Positions 43,485-51,747 of a stretch of 64,000 nt of DNA are shown in pieces. The notes beneath the pieces are model-generated. The model was not told where the DNA came from. It searched no databases and worked only from the letters and a program-made list of their open reading frames with translations. Position 1 is the stretch's first letter, and the number at the start of each line of letters is the position of its first letter. A program made the translations under genes and the position numbers. The stretch spans positions 1-64,000 of the forward strand of contig JAGIAT010000002.1 of the NCBI GenBank assembly GCA_017744715.1. The letters run 5' to 3'. This DNA is from Niabella sp. Its GTDB lineage: Bacteria; Bacteroidota; Bacteroidia; Chitinophagales; Chitinophagaceae.

Positions 43485-45610
43485 ATAATTTCTTCGGAAA
43501 CGGTAACGGGTCTGCGGTATTTTCTATCTTCTGTTAAAAAGGCGATCAACGCCGGAGTTTTCTTCTGCGCTGGCTTTTGAGCCGGCTTTGGTTGGGCTCC
43601 GGCAGGCACTGTGTCCTTTTTCGGTGCGGCCTTCAGCCCTCCCCTCAGGTACCGCCGCAGCTGGGTACTATCTTTCCGGATCTTGGCCCACTGCTCGGCC
43701 CTGGTAGAATCAGTTATATACTGTAGGCGGTCGTAGTACGACGGCATCAGGTTGGCGTTGGAAATCCGCTCCAGGTCTGCCTTGCTTTTATTGGTCAAAC
43801 TGTCCAGCAAATATTTTTCCATCAGGATACGGGCAATAGGCCCCGCCCAGGTAGCACCATACCCCGCATTTTCCACGGCTACAGCAATGGCAATTTTAGG
43901 ATTATCCTTAGGAGCAAAACACACAAACATGGAGTTGTCTTTCAGTTTGATCCTTCTCCGGTCGAGGATGGTATAGTTTTCCGCCGTACCGGTTTTTGCA
44001 CATACATCAATACCGGGGATCATGGCTACCCGCGCTGTTCCGCGCGTTACCACATCATTCATCCCGTTGATAATAGCGTTATAGGCAGTGTCCGAAATAT
44101 GTGTCAGCACCTCATGTTTTTCCCGGTATCTTGCCAGGAAGGGTGCATCCGCAGCCGTTTCACCATCGATGCTGTCTACAAAGTGAGGGGTATAATAATA
44201 CCCTTTATTTGCAATGATGCACATGGCGTTGGCCAGCTGGAGGGGTGTAGCCAGCATTTTATCCTGTCCAATGCCCAGGGTAAGATTGGTACACGAGTTC
44301 CAGGAACCTCTGTATTCTTTATCATATACCGCTACCGTTGGAATATTTCCCTTGTCTTCGCTGGGCAGGTCTACCCCCAGGCGCACGCCCAGGCCAAACT
44401 TATGCATATAGTCTTCCCAGCCTTCATACCCCTTGCGCATATTGCCAACCCTGGGATTATCTACCGCCATCCGGTACACCTGTACAAAATACGAGTTACA
44501 GGAATTGGCAATAGCCAGGCGCAGGTTTGCAGCATGGCCGCCGCCGGAGTGTGTACAAGCCGGCTTGCCTGCACCGCAGCCATAGTACCGGCCCGGGCAA
44601 GGATAACCATAAGACGGGGTGATTACGCCCTCATCCAATGCAACCAGTCCTCCCAGTGGTTTAAAGGTTGAACCGGGAGGATACCGTCCTTTAATGCCCC
44701 GGTTTAATAAGGGAGCGCGCACATTCAACACCATTTTGGCATAGTTGGCATTTTTCTCAGGACCGGTAAGGTCATTGGGGTTAAAGACCGGCCCCGAAGC
44801 CATGGCCAGGATACCGCCGGTTTTGGGGTCCAGTGCTACTACAGAGCCTACCTTATTGGTCAGTAATTTTTCCGCCAGTACCTGCAGATCTACGTCCAGG
44901 TGGGTTTTCAGCCCCCGGCCGGCAACCGCGGTGGTATCGAATTCGCCATTTTCATAATGACCCACCAGCCGGTTTTTATTGTCCTTGATCATATACTGTA
45001 CCCCCCGCTGGCCCATCAGTACTTTTTCATATGCATATTCCAGGCCGTTCTTACCCACATAATCGCCCATACGGTAAAAATTACCGGAGCGCTCAATGTC
45101 CTTTCCATCCACCTCGCTGATATACCCGAGAATATGGGCACCTACATTATACGGATACGTGCGCACGGGGCGTTGCTGCAGCACAAAACCCGGAAAACGC
45201 CAGCTGTTCTCTTCAAACCGGGCCTGCATTTCGGGCGTCAGCAGCGAATGAAAAATCGACGGCCGCACTCTTGAGTTTTTAACAATAGCATTTACGATCC
45301 GTGCACGAAACTCGGCGGTATCAATCTGCATCAGGTTACAAAATGCAGCCGTATCAAGGTTTCGGACCTCCGCCGGTGTTACCATCAGGTCGAACATTAT
45401 GGTATTATTCAGCACGGCTTTTCCATTGCGATCGAAAATGATCCCTCTTTCGGGATAAACGATTTTTTGAAATACAGCGTTGTTCTTCGCCAGTTCCAGG
45501 TACTTATTACTTACCAGTTGCAGGTTGGCCAGCTGCGCAATAATGACGATAAATACGGATAGAAAAATGATCCGTATAATATAACTTCTCGACTTATTGA
45601 ACACCGACAT
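43481..45610 (-). CDS. mrdA: Penicillin-binding protein 2
   Basis: This is the transpeptidase of the elongation machine, a class B PBP with one N-terminal membrane segment (SYIIRIIFLSVFIVIIAQLA), a pedestal domain and a catalytic domain. The active-site motifs are GSTFKPLGG (Ser nucleophile and Lys), SCNSYFVQ (SxN) and KTGTAEN (KTG). The 709-residue length includes a Pro/Lys-rich C-terminal tail (APKKDTVPAGAQPKPAQKPA). It overlaps rodA by 4 bases. A 364-base repeat block separates it from mreD, and an exact -7 element lies 33 bases before its start, so it probably has its own promoter. Confidence 0.95.
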   Translation of the reverse strand: MSVFNKSRSYIIRIIFLSVFIVIIAQLANLQLVSNKYLELAKNNAVFQKIVYPERGIIFDRNGKAVLNNTIMFDLMVTPAEVRNLDTAAFCNLMQIDTAEFRARIVNAIVKNSRVRPSIFHSLLTPEMQARFEENSWRFPGFVLQQRPVRTYPYNVGAHILGYISEVDGKDIERSGNFYRMGDYVGKNGLEYAYEKVLMGQRGVQYMIKDNKNRLVGHYENGEFDTTAVAGRGLKTHLDVDLQVLAEKLLTNKVGSVVALDPKTGGILAMASGPVFNPNDLTGPEKNANYAKMVLNVRAPLLNRGIKGRYPPGSTFKPLGGLVALDEGVITPSYGYPCPGRYYGCGAGKPACTHSGGGHAANLRLAIANSCNSYFVQVYRMAVDNPRVGNMRKGYEGWEDYMHKFGLGVRLGVDLPSEDKGNIPTVAVYDKEYRGSWNSCTNLTLGIGQDKMLATPLQLANAMCIIANKGYYYTPHFVDSIDGETAADAPFLARYREKHEVLTHISDTAYNAIINGMNDVVTRGTARVAMIPGIDVCAKTGTAENYTILDRRRIKLKDNSMFVCFAPKDNPKIAIAVAVENAGYGATWAGPIARILMEKYLLDSLTNKSKADLERISNANLMPSYYDRLQYITDSTRAEQWAKIRKDSTQLRRYLRGGLKAAPKKDTVPAGAQPKPAQKPAQKKTPALIAFLTEDRKYRRPVTVSEEII

Positions 45611-45974
45611 ACTTAACTGCTGGAAACTTTTATAAGAAAAGTCAAAAATAGTGCAAAACTGTTTACGATTCCTGTTATCCGTGATCAGTTTTTAGTTCCG
45701 GGCAGCAAGTTGAGGACCCGCTGAAACCGGCAGAGGGGCCGTTCCCGGTTTCAAGTTTCGGGTTAGATCCCATTTTACACTTGATGTGGCGGGGCAGATC
45801 TATATTCCCTTACGTAATCAACTGAAAACTGATTGCTGATAACTGGTGGAAAATTTTACGAACATACAAAACGATCTACTGCCTGTTGGAAAAAATCGCA
45901 GAAAACCATTGATCATTGACTATTCACCATTGCCTCATTCCCACATTTCCACATTCTCAAATTTTCAAATTACC
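45611..45974. repeat. Mosaic repeat block inside the mre/mrd cluster
   Basis: The 364 bases between mreD and mrdA carry modules shared with other blocks: GATCAGTTTTTAGTTCCGGG (45681-45700), TCAACTGAAAACTGATTGCT (45819-45838), and ATTGCCTCATTCCCACATTT with CTCAAATTTTCAAATTACCC (45928-45975), the last set being also at 17315-17372. The mrdA-side end holds the -7 element of mrdA. Confidence 0.7.
45643..45650 (-). promoter_or_regulatory. -7 element of an mrdA promoter
   Basis: On the minus strand TATTTTTG is an exact TAnnTTTG match, 33 bases before the mrdA ATG. No good -33 TTG is seen at the usual distance. Confidence 0.45.
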
Positions 45975-46508
45975 CTACGCCGTATTGGTACGGTACCGTT
46001 GTTTGCGGAAGAAGAGCAGTTCGGTAATAAAGATCAGCAGCATACTAATGGCGGTGGTGGTAAGCACTTTCATCAGGAAATTGATAAAGGCTCCAAAGGA
46101 CAACCATTCTAAAAACAGCAGGTAAAAATTATGTGCAAATGACAGCAGCAGCGCGTAAAGACTATAAGCGCTCCACCCCATGGCCCGGGGCGAAGGTTCC
46201 TGGTAGGTATACCCCACGGCATCCTTGGGTGAAAGCAGGTGAAGGATAAACGGCCGCAAAAAGGCTACCAACACACAGGCTGCGGCATGCAACCCCGGTG
46301 TCATGGTGAAATAATCAACGGTCATGCCCAGTAAAAAGCCCAGCAGCAACAGCCAGCCGCGTTTTATGGAAAACGGCAGCCAGAGCAGGTACAAAAAGTA
46401 CATATAGGGTGTAATGAGTTCATGCAGGTGCGGCATGATGTCAAACACATATACCTGTACAAACACGAACAGGGAAAAACGGATGATATTTTTTACAAGA
46501 TCGCTCAC
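45975..46508 (-). CDS. mreD: Rod shape-determining protein MreD
   Basis: This is a small inner-membrane component of the elongation machine. The 177 residues show five or six membrane segments (IIRFSLFVFVQVYVFDIMPH, ITPYMYFLYLLWLPFSI, WLLLLGFLLGMTVDYFTMTP, LHAAACVLVAFLRPFILHLL, AYSLYALLLSFAHNFYLLFL and a last segment near FLMKVLTTTAISMLLIFI). The motif GLHAAACVLVAFLRP is typical of the family in Bacteroidota. It overlaps mreC by 4 bases. The repeat block follows its stop. Confidence 0.9.
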   Translation of the reverse strand: MSDLVKNIIRFSLFVFVQVYVFDIMPHLHELITPYMYFLYLLWLPFSIKRGWLLLLGFLLGMTVDYFTMTPGLHAAACVLVAFLRPFILHLLSPKDAVGYTYQEPSPRAMGWSAYSLYALLLSFAHNFYLLFLEWLSFGAFINFLMKVLTTTAISMLLIFITELLFFRKQRYRTNTA

Positions 46509-47380
46509 TTATTTCCAGATTTTGCTTCAACCTTCCGGCCGGTTTCCGCACTCAGCTGCTGCAGCGCGGCATAGTTCAGGTTTTCTACTACAAATACCTG
46601 TTGCAGGGTTCCAAAATTGGCCGTAGGTTTTATTTTCAGGATGAGAAAATTGGTAGCCTCATCTTTTAATATCCTGGCCACCGTACCCACCATTTTTCCC
46701 GGAGGAAAGCTTAATGAATAGTTGCCGGTGAGGATGGTATCTCCGATGCGGACAGAATCGGTTTTCGAAATACCGTTCAGCGTAAGCTCTGTGGGCGTTC
46801 GGCCATCCCAGGAAATGATACCGGAGTTCCCGGTCTTTTTAAGCTGCACGCTGAGCTTGTTCATCACATGCAGCAGCGTCATTACCTCGCTAAAATCCTT
46901 TCCCGCGTTTACCACTTTTCCTACCAGCCCCCCGTTGGAGCTAAAAACCCCCATGTCGCTTTCCACACCGGAGCTGGTGCCCCGGTTGATCTGCAGGTAG
47001 TTTTTATCACTGTTTACCGTGGCGTACAGCACCTGGGCGGTTCGCCAAACATAGCGCCGTGCCTTGCCGGTCGTATCTACCGATGCCGTGTCGTGTACCA
47101 GGATGGCGTTGGTGTCGATCTGCACGAAATTCTCCTTCATGAGGTTCATGAGCGAGTCATTCAGCTGGTGTACCCGCTTATTTTCCGCCTTCATGCGGAA
47201 AAAATCTTCCAGCGCATTGTATTTGGAATTGAAATAACTGGTGATTTTTCCTGCGGTTTCCATGCCCTTTACCCGATGTAAACGATTGTACGTAAAAAGG
47301 TTATACAAGCAGATCCCCTGTAGGATAAGAAAACCTATGAAAACCGAGAATCGCCTGATGAACAAAAATATATTACGCAC
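46505..47380 (-). CDS. mreC: Rod shape-determining protein MreC
   Basis: This bitopic envelope protein links MreB to the wall synthases. A membrane segment near the N terminus (SVFIGFLILQGICLYNLF) is followed by a coiled-coil (residues about 55-85, FRMKAENKRVHQLNDSLMNL) and the beta-barrel-like MreC domain: VLYATVNSDKNYLQINRGTS, SGVESDMGVFSSNGGLVGKV, DTILTGNYSLSFPPGKMVGT and VFVVENLNYAALQQL. The length of 291 residues is normal. It starts 54 bases after mreB and overlaps mreD by 4 bases. Confidence 0.93.
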   Translation of the reverse strand: MRNIFLFIRRFSVFIGFLILQGICLYNLFTYNRLHRVKGMETAGKITSYFNSKYNALEDFFRMKAENKRVHQLNDSLMNLMKENFVQIDTNAILVHDTASVDTTGKARRYVWRTAQVLYATVNSDKNYLQINRGTSSGVESDMGVFSSNGGLVGKVVNAGKDFSEVMTLLHVMNKLSVQLKKTGNSGIISWDGRTPTELTLNGISKTDSVRIGDTILTGNYSLSFPPGKMVGTVARILKDEATNFLILKIKPTANFGTLQQVFVVENLNYAALQQLSAETGRKVEAKSGNK

Positions 47381-47434
47381 CGGGTGTTAAATTAAACGCC
47401 TGTGTTGCCAGGCCCGAACAAAACGGTTAAAGAA

Positions 47435-48460
47435 TTAACGCATTACAAAAGGATAACGGTCGTAGTTTTTCAACGCAATTCCGGTTCCTCGTACCACACT
47501 TTTCAGCGGATCATCTGCAATATGAACCGGCAGTTTGATTTTTTGGCTGAGCCGTTTATCAAGCCCCCGCAGTAAAGCCCCGCCACCGGTGAGGTACAGC
47601 CCTCTCCGGTAAATATCACCTGCCAGCTCCGGCGGTGTTTGTTCCAGGGCCTTCAGGATGGCTTCTTCTATTTTAAAAATGCTTTTATCCAGGGCTTCGG
47701 CAATTTCCTGGAAACTTACCATGATCTGTTTCGGAATCCCCGTAACCAGGTCGCGCCCGTTTACCGGGATATCATCCGGTGGATTTTCCAGGTCCTTCAT
47801 GGCCGCTCCCACCTGTATTTTGATCTGTTCTGCAGTACGTTCCCCAATCAGCAGGCTATGGTAACGGCGGAGTGCCTCCATGATATCTGCGGTAAATTCG
47901 TCGCCCGCAATACGGATGCTCTGATCGCATACGATACCCGCCAGGGCAATCACCGTAATGCCGGTGGTACCCCCACCGATATCGATGATCATATTACCTA
48001 CCGGCTCTTCCACATCGATACCAATACCCAATGCGGCAGCCATCGGCTCATGAATGAGGTATACTTCTTTTGCCCCCGCCTGCTCGGCACTGTCTCTTAC
48101 GGCACGTTTTTCTACTTCAGTAATGGAGGAAGGAATGCAGATCATCATCCGCCAGCTGGGCGGAAACAGGGGTTTTTTTGGATAAACCAGTTTTATCAGC
48201 TCCCGGATCATCAATTCCGCGGCGTTAAAATCCGCGATCACCCCATCTTTCAGGGGCCGCACGGTACGGATGCTTTCATGCGTTTTTTCATGCATCATCA
48301 ATGCACGCTTTCCAACGGCCAGCACCTCTTTGGGATTATTGCGGTTCAGCGCAACAATACTTGGCTCATTTACAGCCACTTCGTCGTTATGTATAATGAG
48401 GGTATTTGCGGTACCCAAATCCATTGCTATTTCTTGCGTAAACCAGTTGAAGAGTCCCAT
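47435..48460 (-). CDS. mreB: Actin-like rod shape-determining protein MreB
   Basis: This is a cytoplasmic actin homologue that guides lateral wall synthesis. The nucleotide-binding signatures are MDLGTANTLIIHND (phosphate 1), MIDIGGGTTGITVIALAG (phosphate 2) and LTGGGALLRGLDKRLSQK (adenosine). MreB-specific parts include NEPSIVALN, VAVGKRALMMHEKTHESIRT, VRPLKDGVIADFNAAELMIR, MICIPSSITEVEKRAVRDSA and EPMAAALGIGIDVEEPVGNM. The length of 341 residues matches the family. It is the first gene of the unit, with a likely promoter at 48499-48530 on the minus strand. Confidence 0.97.
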   Translation of the reverse strand: MGLFNWFTQEIAMDLGTANTLIIHNDEVAVNEPSIVALNRNNPKEVLAVGKRALMMHEKTHESIRTVRPLKDGVIADFNAAELMIRELIKLVYPKKPLFPPSWRMMICIPSSITEVEKRAVRDSAEQAGAKEVYLIHEPMAAALGIGIDVEEPVGNMIIDIGGGTTGITVIALAGIVCDQSIRIAGDEFTADIMEALRRYHSLLIGERTAEQIKIQVGAAMKDLENPPDDIPVNGRDLVTGIPKQIMVSFQEIAEALDKSIFKIEEAILKALEQTPPELAGDIYRRGLYLTGGGALLRGLDKRLSQKIKLPVHIADDPLKSVVRGTGIALKNYDRYPFVMR

Positions 48461-48498
48461 TCCTTAAATAAATAAATTTCTTGTGTTTTCGTGAGGAG

Positions 48499-48530
48499 CA
48501 AAGGTGAAGTAAATAATCCAAACTAACAAA
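48499..48530 (-). promoter_or_regulatory. Probable mreB promoter
   Basis: On the minus strand TTTG (48527-48530), a 20-base spacer and CACCTTTG (48499-48506) fit TTTG-N20-TAnnTTTG with a single mismatch (C for the first T). The mreB start is 39 bases downstream. Confidence 0.6.
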
Positions 48531-48689
48531 GCAAAACTCCAAGTACAGCAAGGATTTTTAAGCTTATCGATTCATTAACAAAAAGCCCTTCAGACCCGGG
48601 TCTGCAAATTGCTCCGGCAGACGATGTAATTTCTTCAAATATAAATCAATCTGCCCTAAAACTTATGCAAGATTCTTTAGCAGAAACAT

Positions 48690-48697
48690 TACTTTTG
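48690..48697 (+). promoter_or_regulatory. -7 element of the transketolase gene
   Basis: TACTTTTG is an exact TAnnTTTG match 19 bases before the ATG at 48716, which implies a short leader. The -33 box is weak. Confidence 0.55.
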
Positions 48698-48715
48698 TAA
48701 CCTCAAAAACAAATT

Positions 48716-49678
48716 ATGGCGTTAAAGGATATTCAATCTACAGGAAAAAAAGATACCCGCAGCGGTTTTGGCGACGGTATTTTGGAAGCAGCCCGCAAAA
48801 ACGATAAAATTGTGGCGCTGACGGCTGACCTGCTTGGCTCGATGAAGCTGAACCAATTTATTAAGGAGTTTCCTGACCGTTTTGTACAATGCGGTATCGG
48901 GGAAGCCAATATGATGGGCGTGGCAGCTGGTTTAACCATCGGCGGACATATTCCTTTTACGACCACTTTTGCCAACTTCAGTACCGGCCGCGTATATGAC
49001 CAGATCCGCCAGTCGATCGCCTACAGCGGTAAAAACGTAAAGATCTGTGCTTCCCACGCCGGCGTTACGTTGGGTGAAGATGGAGCTACCCACCAGATCC
49101 TGGAAGATATCGGGATGATGAAAATGCTACCGGGCATGTCGGTAGTAGTACCCTGCGACTATGCACAAACCAAGGCAGCCACTATGGCGATTGCTGAAAT
49201 TGACGGACCGGTTTACCTGCGTTTCGGACGCCCGTCCTGGCCGATCTTTACCAACGAATCTGACTTTGTTTTTGGAAAAGCTCAACAGCTTTCTGAAGGA
49301 ACGGATGTCAGCATTTTTGCCTGCGGGCACCTGGTATGGAATGCGATCCAGGCAGGTATCATCCTCGAAGAAAAAGGCATCAGCGTGGAAGTGATCAATA
49401 TTCACACCATCAAGCCGCTGGACGAAGCAGCCGTGATCACCTCCATTCAAAAAACCAAATGCGCGGTTACCGCAGAAGAACATAATGTCATTGGCGGTAT
49501 GGGAGATATGATCGCCCAGTGCGCCGCCCGCAACTTCCCCATTCCGATCGAATACGTAGGTACCCAGGATACGTTTGGTGAAAGCGGTACACCCGACCAG
49601 CTGTTAAAGAAGTACCACCTGGATGTGCCGGATATTGTGGCGGCAGCAGAAAAAGTGATCGCAAGAAAGAACGGTTGA
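48716..49678 (+). CDS. Transketolase, C-terminal subunit
   Basis: This is the pyrimidine-binding and C-terminal part of a split transketolase. The N-terminal pyrophosphate-binding half is absent. Features are SGFGDGILEAARKNDKIVAL, RFVQCGIGEANMMGVAAGLT (with the Glu that activates thiamine diphosphate), PFTTTFANFSTGRVYDQIRQ, ICASHAGVTLGEDGATHQIL and VEVINIHTIKPLDEAAVITS. The length of 320 residues is normal for the split form. In many bacteria the two halves are adjacent; here no N-terminal subunit lies in the window, so it must be elsewhere. It has its own promoter and terminator and so is a single-gene unit. Confidence 0.92.
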   Translation: MALKDIQSTGKKDTRSGFGDGILEAARKNDKIVALTADLLGSMKLNQFIKEFPDRFVQCGIGEANMMGVAAGLTIGGHIPFTTTFANFSTGRVYDQIRQSIAYSGKNVKICASHAGVTLGEDGATHQILEDIGMMKMLPGMSVVVPCDYAQTKAATMAIAEIDGPVYLRFGRPSWPIFTNESDFVFGKAQQLSEGTDVSIFACGHLVWNAIQAGIILEEKGISVEVINIHTIKPLDEAAVITSIQKTKCAVTAEEHNVIGGMGDMIAQCAARNFPIPIEYVGTQDTFGESGTPDQLLKKYHLDVPDIVAAAEKVIARKNG

Positions 49679-49697
49679 TTTTATTAAACATATTTAG

Positions 49698-49732
49698 AAA
49701 AGAGCTGTCAGTCATTGGCAGCTCTTTTTTTA
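49698..49732 (+). terminator. Intrinsic terminator of the transketolase gene
   Basis: AGAGCTG (49701-49707) pairs with CAGCTCT (49719-49725); the stem extends by three further pairs including a G-T, and is flanked by A on one side and a T-run on the other. It lies 22 bases after the stop. Confidence 0.88.
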
Positions 49733-50065
49733 TAGCATCATTTAGACGTCAGATATCAGTTTTCAGTTATCAGACAATAGCGTCCGGGATCCGGGAGCGG
49801 GTTTAAATTATTAAGTATTAAAATAATCTAACCAGGAACCCTTCCCCTTCCGGGGAATGAAAAATAACCAATGAGAAATATTAAATGTAAAAGTGAAGAT
49901 GCCGTTCCTGATCGATAATCGCATTTCTGTAAAAGATTATAAGATCATGGAATTGAGCATCTCACATCCAACAGAAACGAAAACCCAACGTGAAACCTTG
50001 AACCTTAAACCTGAAACCGTTAAACTTTTCCCTATCTTACCGGTCAAAGAATACCAGACGTCTGA
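49733..50065. repeat. Worn mosaic repeat block
   Basis: Between the terminator and the next sigma gene are a CAGATATCAGTTTTCAGTTA module (49750-49770) and a decayed unit at about 49840-50035 (CTTCCCCTTCCGGGGAATGA, then ATATTAAATGTAAAAGTGAA, GATGCCGTTCCTGAT and AACCTTAAACCTGAAACCGT). It matches the order of the units near 41.6-42.1 kb. No gene is supported. Confidence 0.7.
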
Positions 50066-50617
50066 ATGGAACAGTTTCAAAGTGATGAGTCGTTGCTGGC
50101 ACTTTTTCGCAATCCCAACACGAAAGAGCAGGCATTTACCGCTATCGTAAATAAATATAAAGAGCGGCTTTACTGGCATATACGGCGTATGGTGATCATA
50201 CACGAGGATGCGGATGACGTGCTGCAGAATGTATTTATAAAAGCCTGGAAGGGCCTCGATCGCTTTCGGGAGGAAAGCGGGCTCTATACCTGGCTGTACC
50301 GGATCAGCACCAATGAAAGCATTACGCACCTGCAAAATCAAAAGAAGAAAAAGGCGATCGTTGCTTTTGGAAATGAACAGGACCTGACGGAACAGATCCG
50401 CGCTGATCCGCATTTTGATCCCAATAAAATAGAATGGAAATTACAGCTGGCCATTCAGCAGTTACCGGAACAGCAGCGGCTGATTTTCAACCTCCGGTAT
50501 TTTGATGAAATGCCTTACCAGAAAATGAGTACGATACTGGGCGTTACGGAGGGCGCTTTGAAAGCCAGCTATCATCACGCAGCAAAAAAAGTTGAAAATT
50601 ATTTACGGAACAGTTAA
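50066..50617 (+). CDS. ECF RNA polymerase sigma factor
   Basis: This sigma factor has 183 residues. Region 2 is seen in AFTAIVNKYKERLYWHIRRM, HEDADDVLQNVFIKAWKGLD and SGLYTWLYRISTNESITHLQ. Region 4 is seen in LPEQQRLIFNLRYFDEMPYQ and KMSTILGVTEGALKASYHHA. The ATG at 50066 is supported by the usual short N-terminal stretch. The next gene starts 37 bases after the stop and a third one overlaps that, so the three form an operon. It is a member of the widespread sigma-70 family found before short membrane anti-sigma-like genes in Bacteroidota. Confidence 0.93.
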   Translation: MEQFQSDESLLALFRNPNTKEQAFTAIVNKYKERLYWHIRRMVIIHEDADDVLQNVFIKAWKGLDRFREESGLYTWLYRISTNESITHLQNQKKKKAIVAFGNEQDLTEQIRADPHFDPNKIEWKLQLAIQQLPEQQRLIFNLRYFDEMPYQKMSTILGVTEGALKASYHHAAKKVENYLRNS

Positions 50618-50654
50618 ACAAAACAGGAAAATTTCCGTCTTAAAATTAAGAGAA

Positions 50655-51224
50655 ATGAAACAGGATGCCTCATACGATATCTTGAACGGGATCCGGGAAG
50701 CACAGCAACAGAACCCCGCATTTACCCTTCCTGACGGCTATTTTGAATCCTTTACAAACCGGCTGATGGAAACGGTGCGGGCACAGGAAAAGGATACCGG
50801 TGCGCTGGATGCAGCACTGGATACCGCGTCCCGGGAAATGCCTTACAGTATTCCGCGGGACTATTTTGCCCGCTTCCGGGTGAACAAGGGCGAGCGGGTG
50901 ATTCCCTTTAAAAAGGGCCTCACCATTGCTGCCAGCTTTATCCTGCTGGCAACTACCTCCATCTTCCTGTTTACCCAAAAATTGCAGACTACCGCTACCT
51001 CCCAGGCCTCCGTTACCGCTACTGTAAAGCAACTGACCGATGAGCAACTGGAACGCTTTATTCAACCGGACGAAGCGCTTTTGCGGGATCAGCCGGTGCC
51101 CGCACAGGCAGCCGGTACTCCAAAAGCGAACATTACCACCCTGTTTAAAAATGTTCCCGATGCAGAACTTTCCAGTTTTTTAAAAGAAACTGCAGAAGGA
51201 AATGAAGATATATTCTTAAACTGA
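50655..51224 (+). CDS. Anti-sigma-like membrane protein
   Basis: The ATG at 50655 gives MKQDASYDILNGIREAQQQN. A longer frame from 50592 overlaps the sigma gene and looks unlikely. The protein has a repeated cytoplasmic element (FTLPDGYFESFTNRLMETVR and later YSIPRDYFARFRVNKGERVI), one membrane segment (LTIAASFILLATTSIFLFTQ) and an outer tail with DAELSSFLKETAEGNE. Proteins with this PxxYF element commonly follow sigma genes in the phylum. The anti-sigma role is inferred from position. Confidence 0.78.
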   Translation: MKQDASYDILNGIREAQQQNPAFTLPDGYFESFTNRLMETVRAQEKDTGALDAALDTASREMPYSIPRDYFARFRVNKGERVIPFKKGLTIAASFILLATTSIFLFTQKLQTTATSQASVTATVKQLTDEQLERFIQPDEALLRDQPVPAQAAGTPKANITTLFKNVPDAELSSFLKETAEGNEDIFLN

Positions 51225-51601
51225 TGAAACGGATTCTTATTCTCCTGTTGACCCTGACCACACTTCAGGGACCGGCGCAAACCCAGCCCGCTCCAAAACC
51301 CAACCGCGTACACGATGTATTCCTGGACTACCTTACGGAAAAATTCAGCCTGACGCCTGCAGAAAAAAAACAGCTGCGGCCCATCGTGATCCAGTACCTG
51401 GCCGATTCAAAAAAGATCAGCAAAACAGAGCAGGACCCCCTGCTTCGTGAACAGGAACGCATTGCATTGAAGATCAGTTACCGTAAACGTTTTACACCGG
51501 TTATCGGGGAGCCCCGGGCCACCCGCTTTTTTTCTGAGGAACAGGTATTTCGCAAAAAGATCCGCGAAGAGCTGAGCAAAAGAAATGTTAAAGAAAACTA
51601 A
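51224..51601 (+). CDS. Secreted small helical protein of a sigma operon
   Basis: The protein has 125 residues with a signal peptide (ILILLLTLTTLQGPAQTQ) and a charged helical mature part (VFLDYLTEKFSLTPAEKKQL, RPIVIQYLADSKKISKTEQD, YRKRFTPVIGEPRATRFFSE). The TPAEKKQL and KYRKRF-like parts recall Spy/CpxP-like periplasmic proteins, but the LTxxQ motif is not exact. Its ATG overlaps the TGA of the previous gene, so it is the third gene of the sigma operon. It may sense the envelope state for the membrane protein next to it (inference). Confidence 0.7.
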   Translation: MKRILILLLTLTTLQGPAQTQPAPKPNRVHDVFLDYLTEKFSLTPAEKKQLRPIVIQYLADSKKISKTEQDPLLREQERIALKISYRKRFTPVIGEPRATRFFSEEQVFRKKIREELSKRNVKEN

Positions 51602-51646
51602 AAATTAACTAAAACCAATGTTTAAACAATTATTTATATACAAATA

Positions 51647-51678
51647 TTTGTTTTGTAACAAAGCTGTATATATATTTG
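51647..51678 (+). promoter_or_regulatory. Consensus promoter facing a terminator
   Basis: TTTG (51647-51650), a 20-base spacer and TATATTTG (51671-51678) match both parts of the Bacteroidota consensus. The nearest gene downstream is convergent, and a terminator starts 28 bases after the -7 element. The promoter may therefore serve a very short RNA. Confidence 0.6.
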
Positions 51679-51684
51679 CATTGG

Positions 51685-51736
51685 TGTTTTTCATAGGTTA
51701 GCAACGGCCAGCTCTTTTTAGGGCAGGCCTTTTTTT
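51685..51736 (+). ncRNA. Candidate tiny RNA between promoter and terminator
   Basis: If transcription starts about 7 bases after the -7 element and stops at the terminator, the product would be about 50 bases. It would contain TTTTTCATAGGTTAGCAACG and then the terminator hairpin. No known RNA family is recognised. This is an inference from the two signals only. Confidence 0.3.
51707..51736 (+). terminator. Intrinsic terminator with T-run
   Basis: GCCAGCTC (51707-51714) pairs with GGGCAGGC (51721-51728) with one mismatch and one G-T, around TTTTTA, and is followed by seven T. It would stop read-through of the sigma operon and of the promoter at 51647-51678. Confidence 0.65.
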
Positions 51737-51747
51737 ATGGCCTGTAT

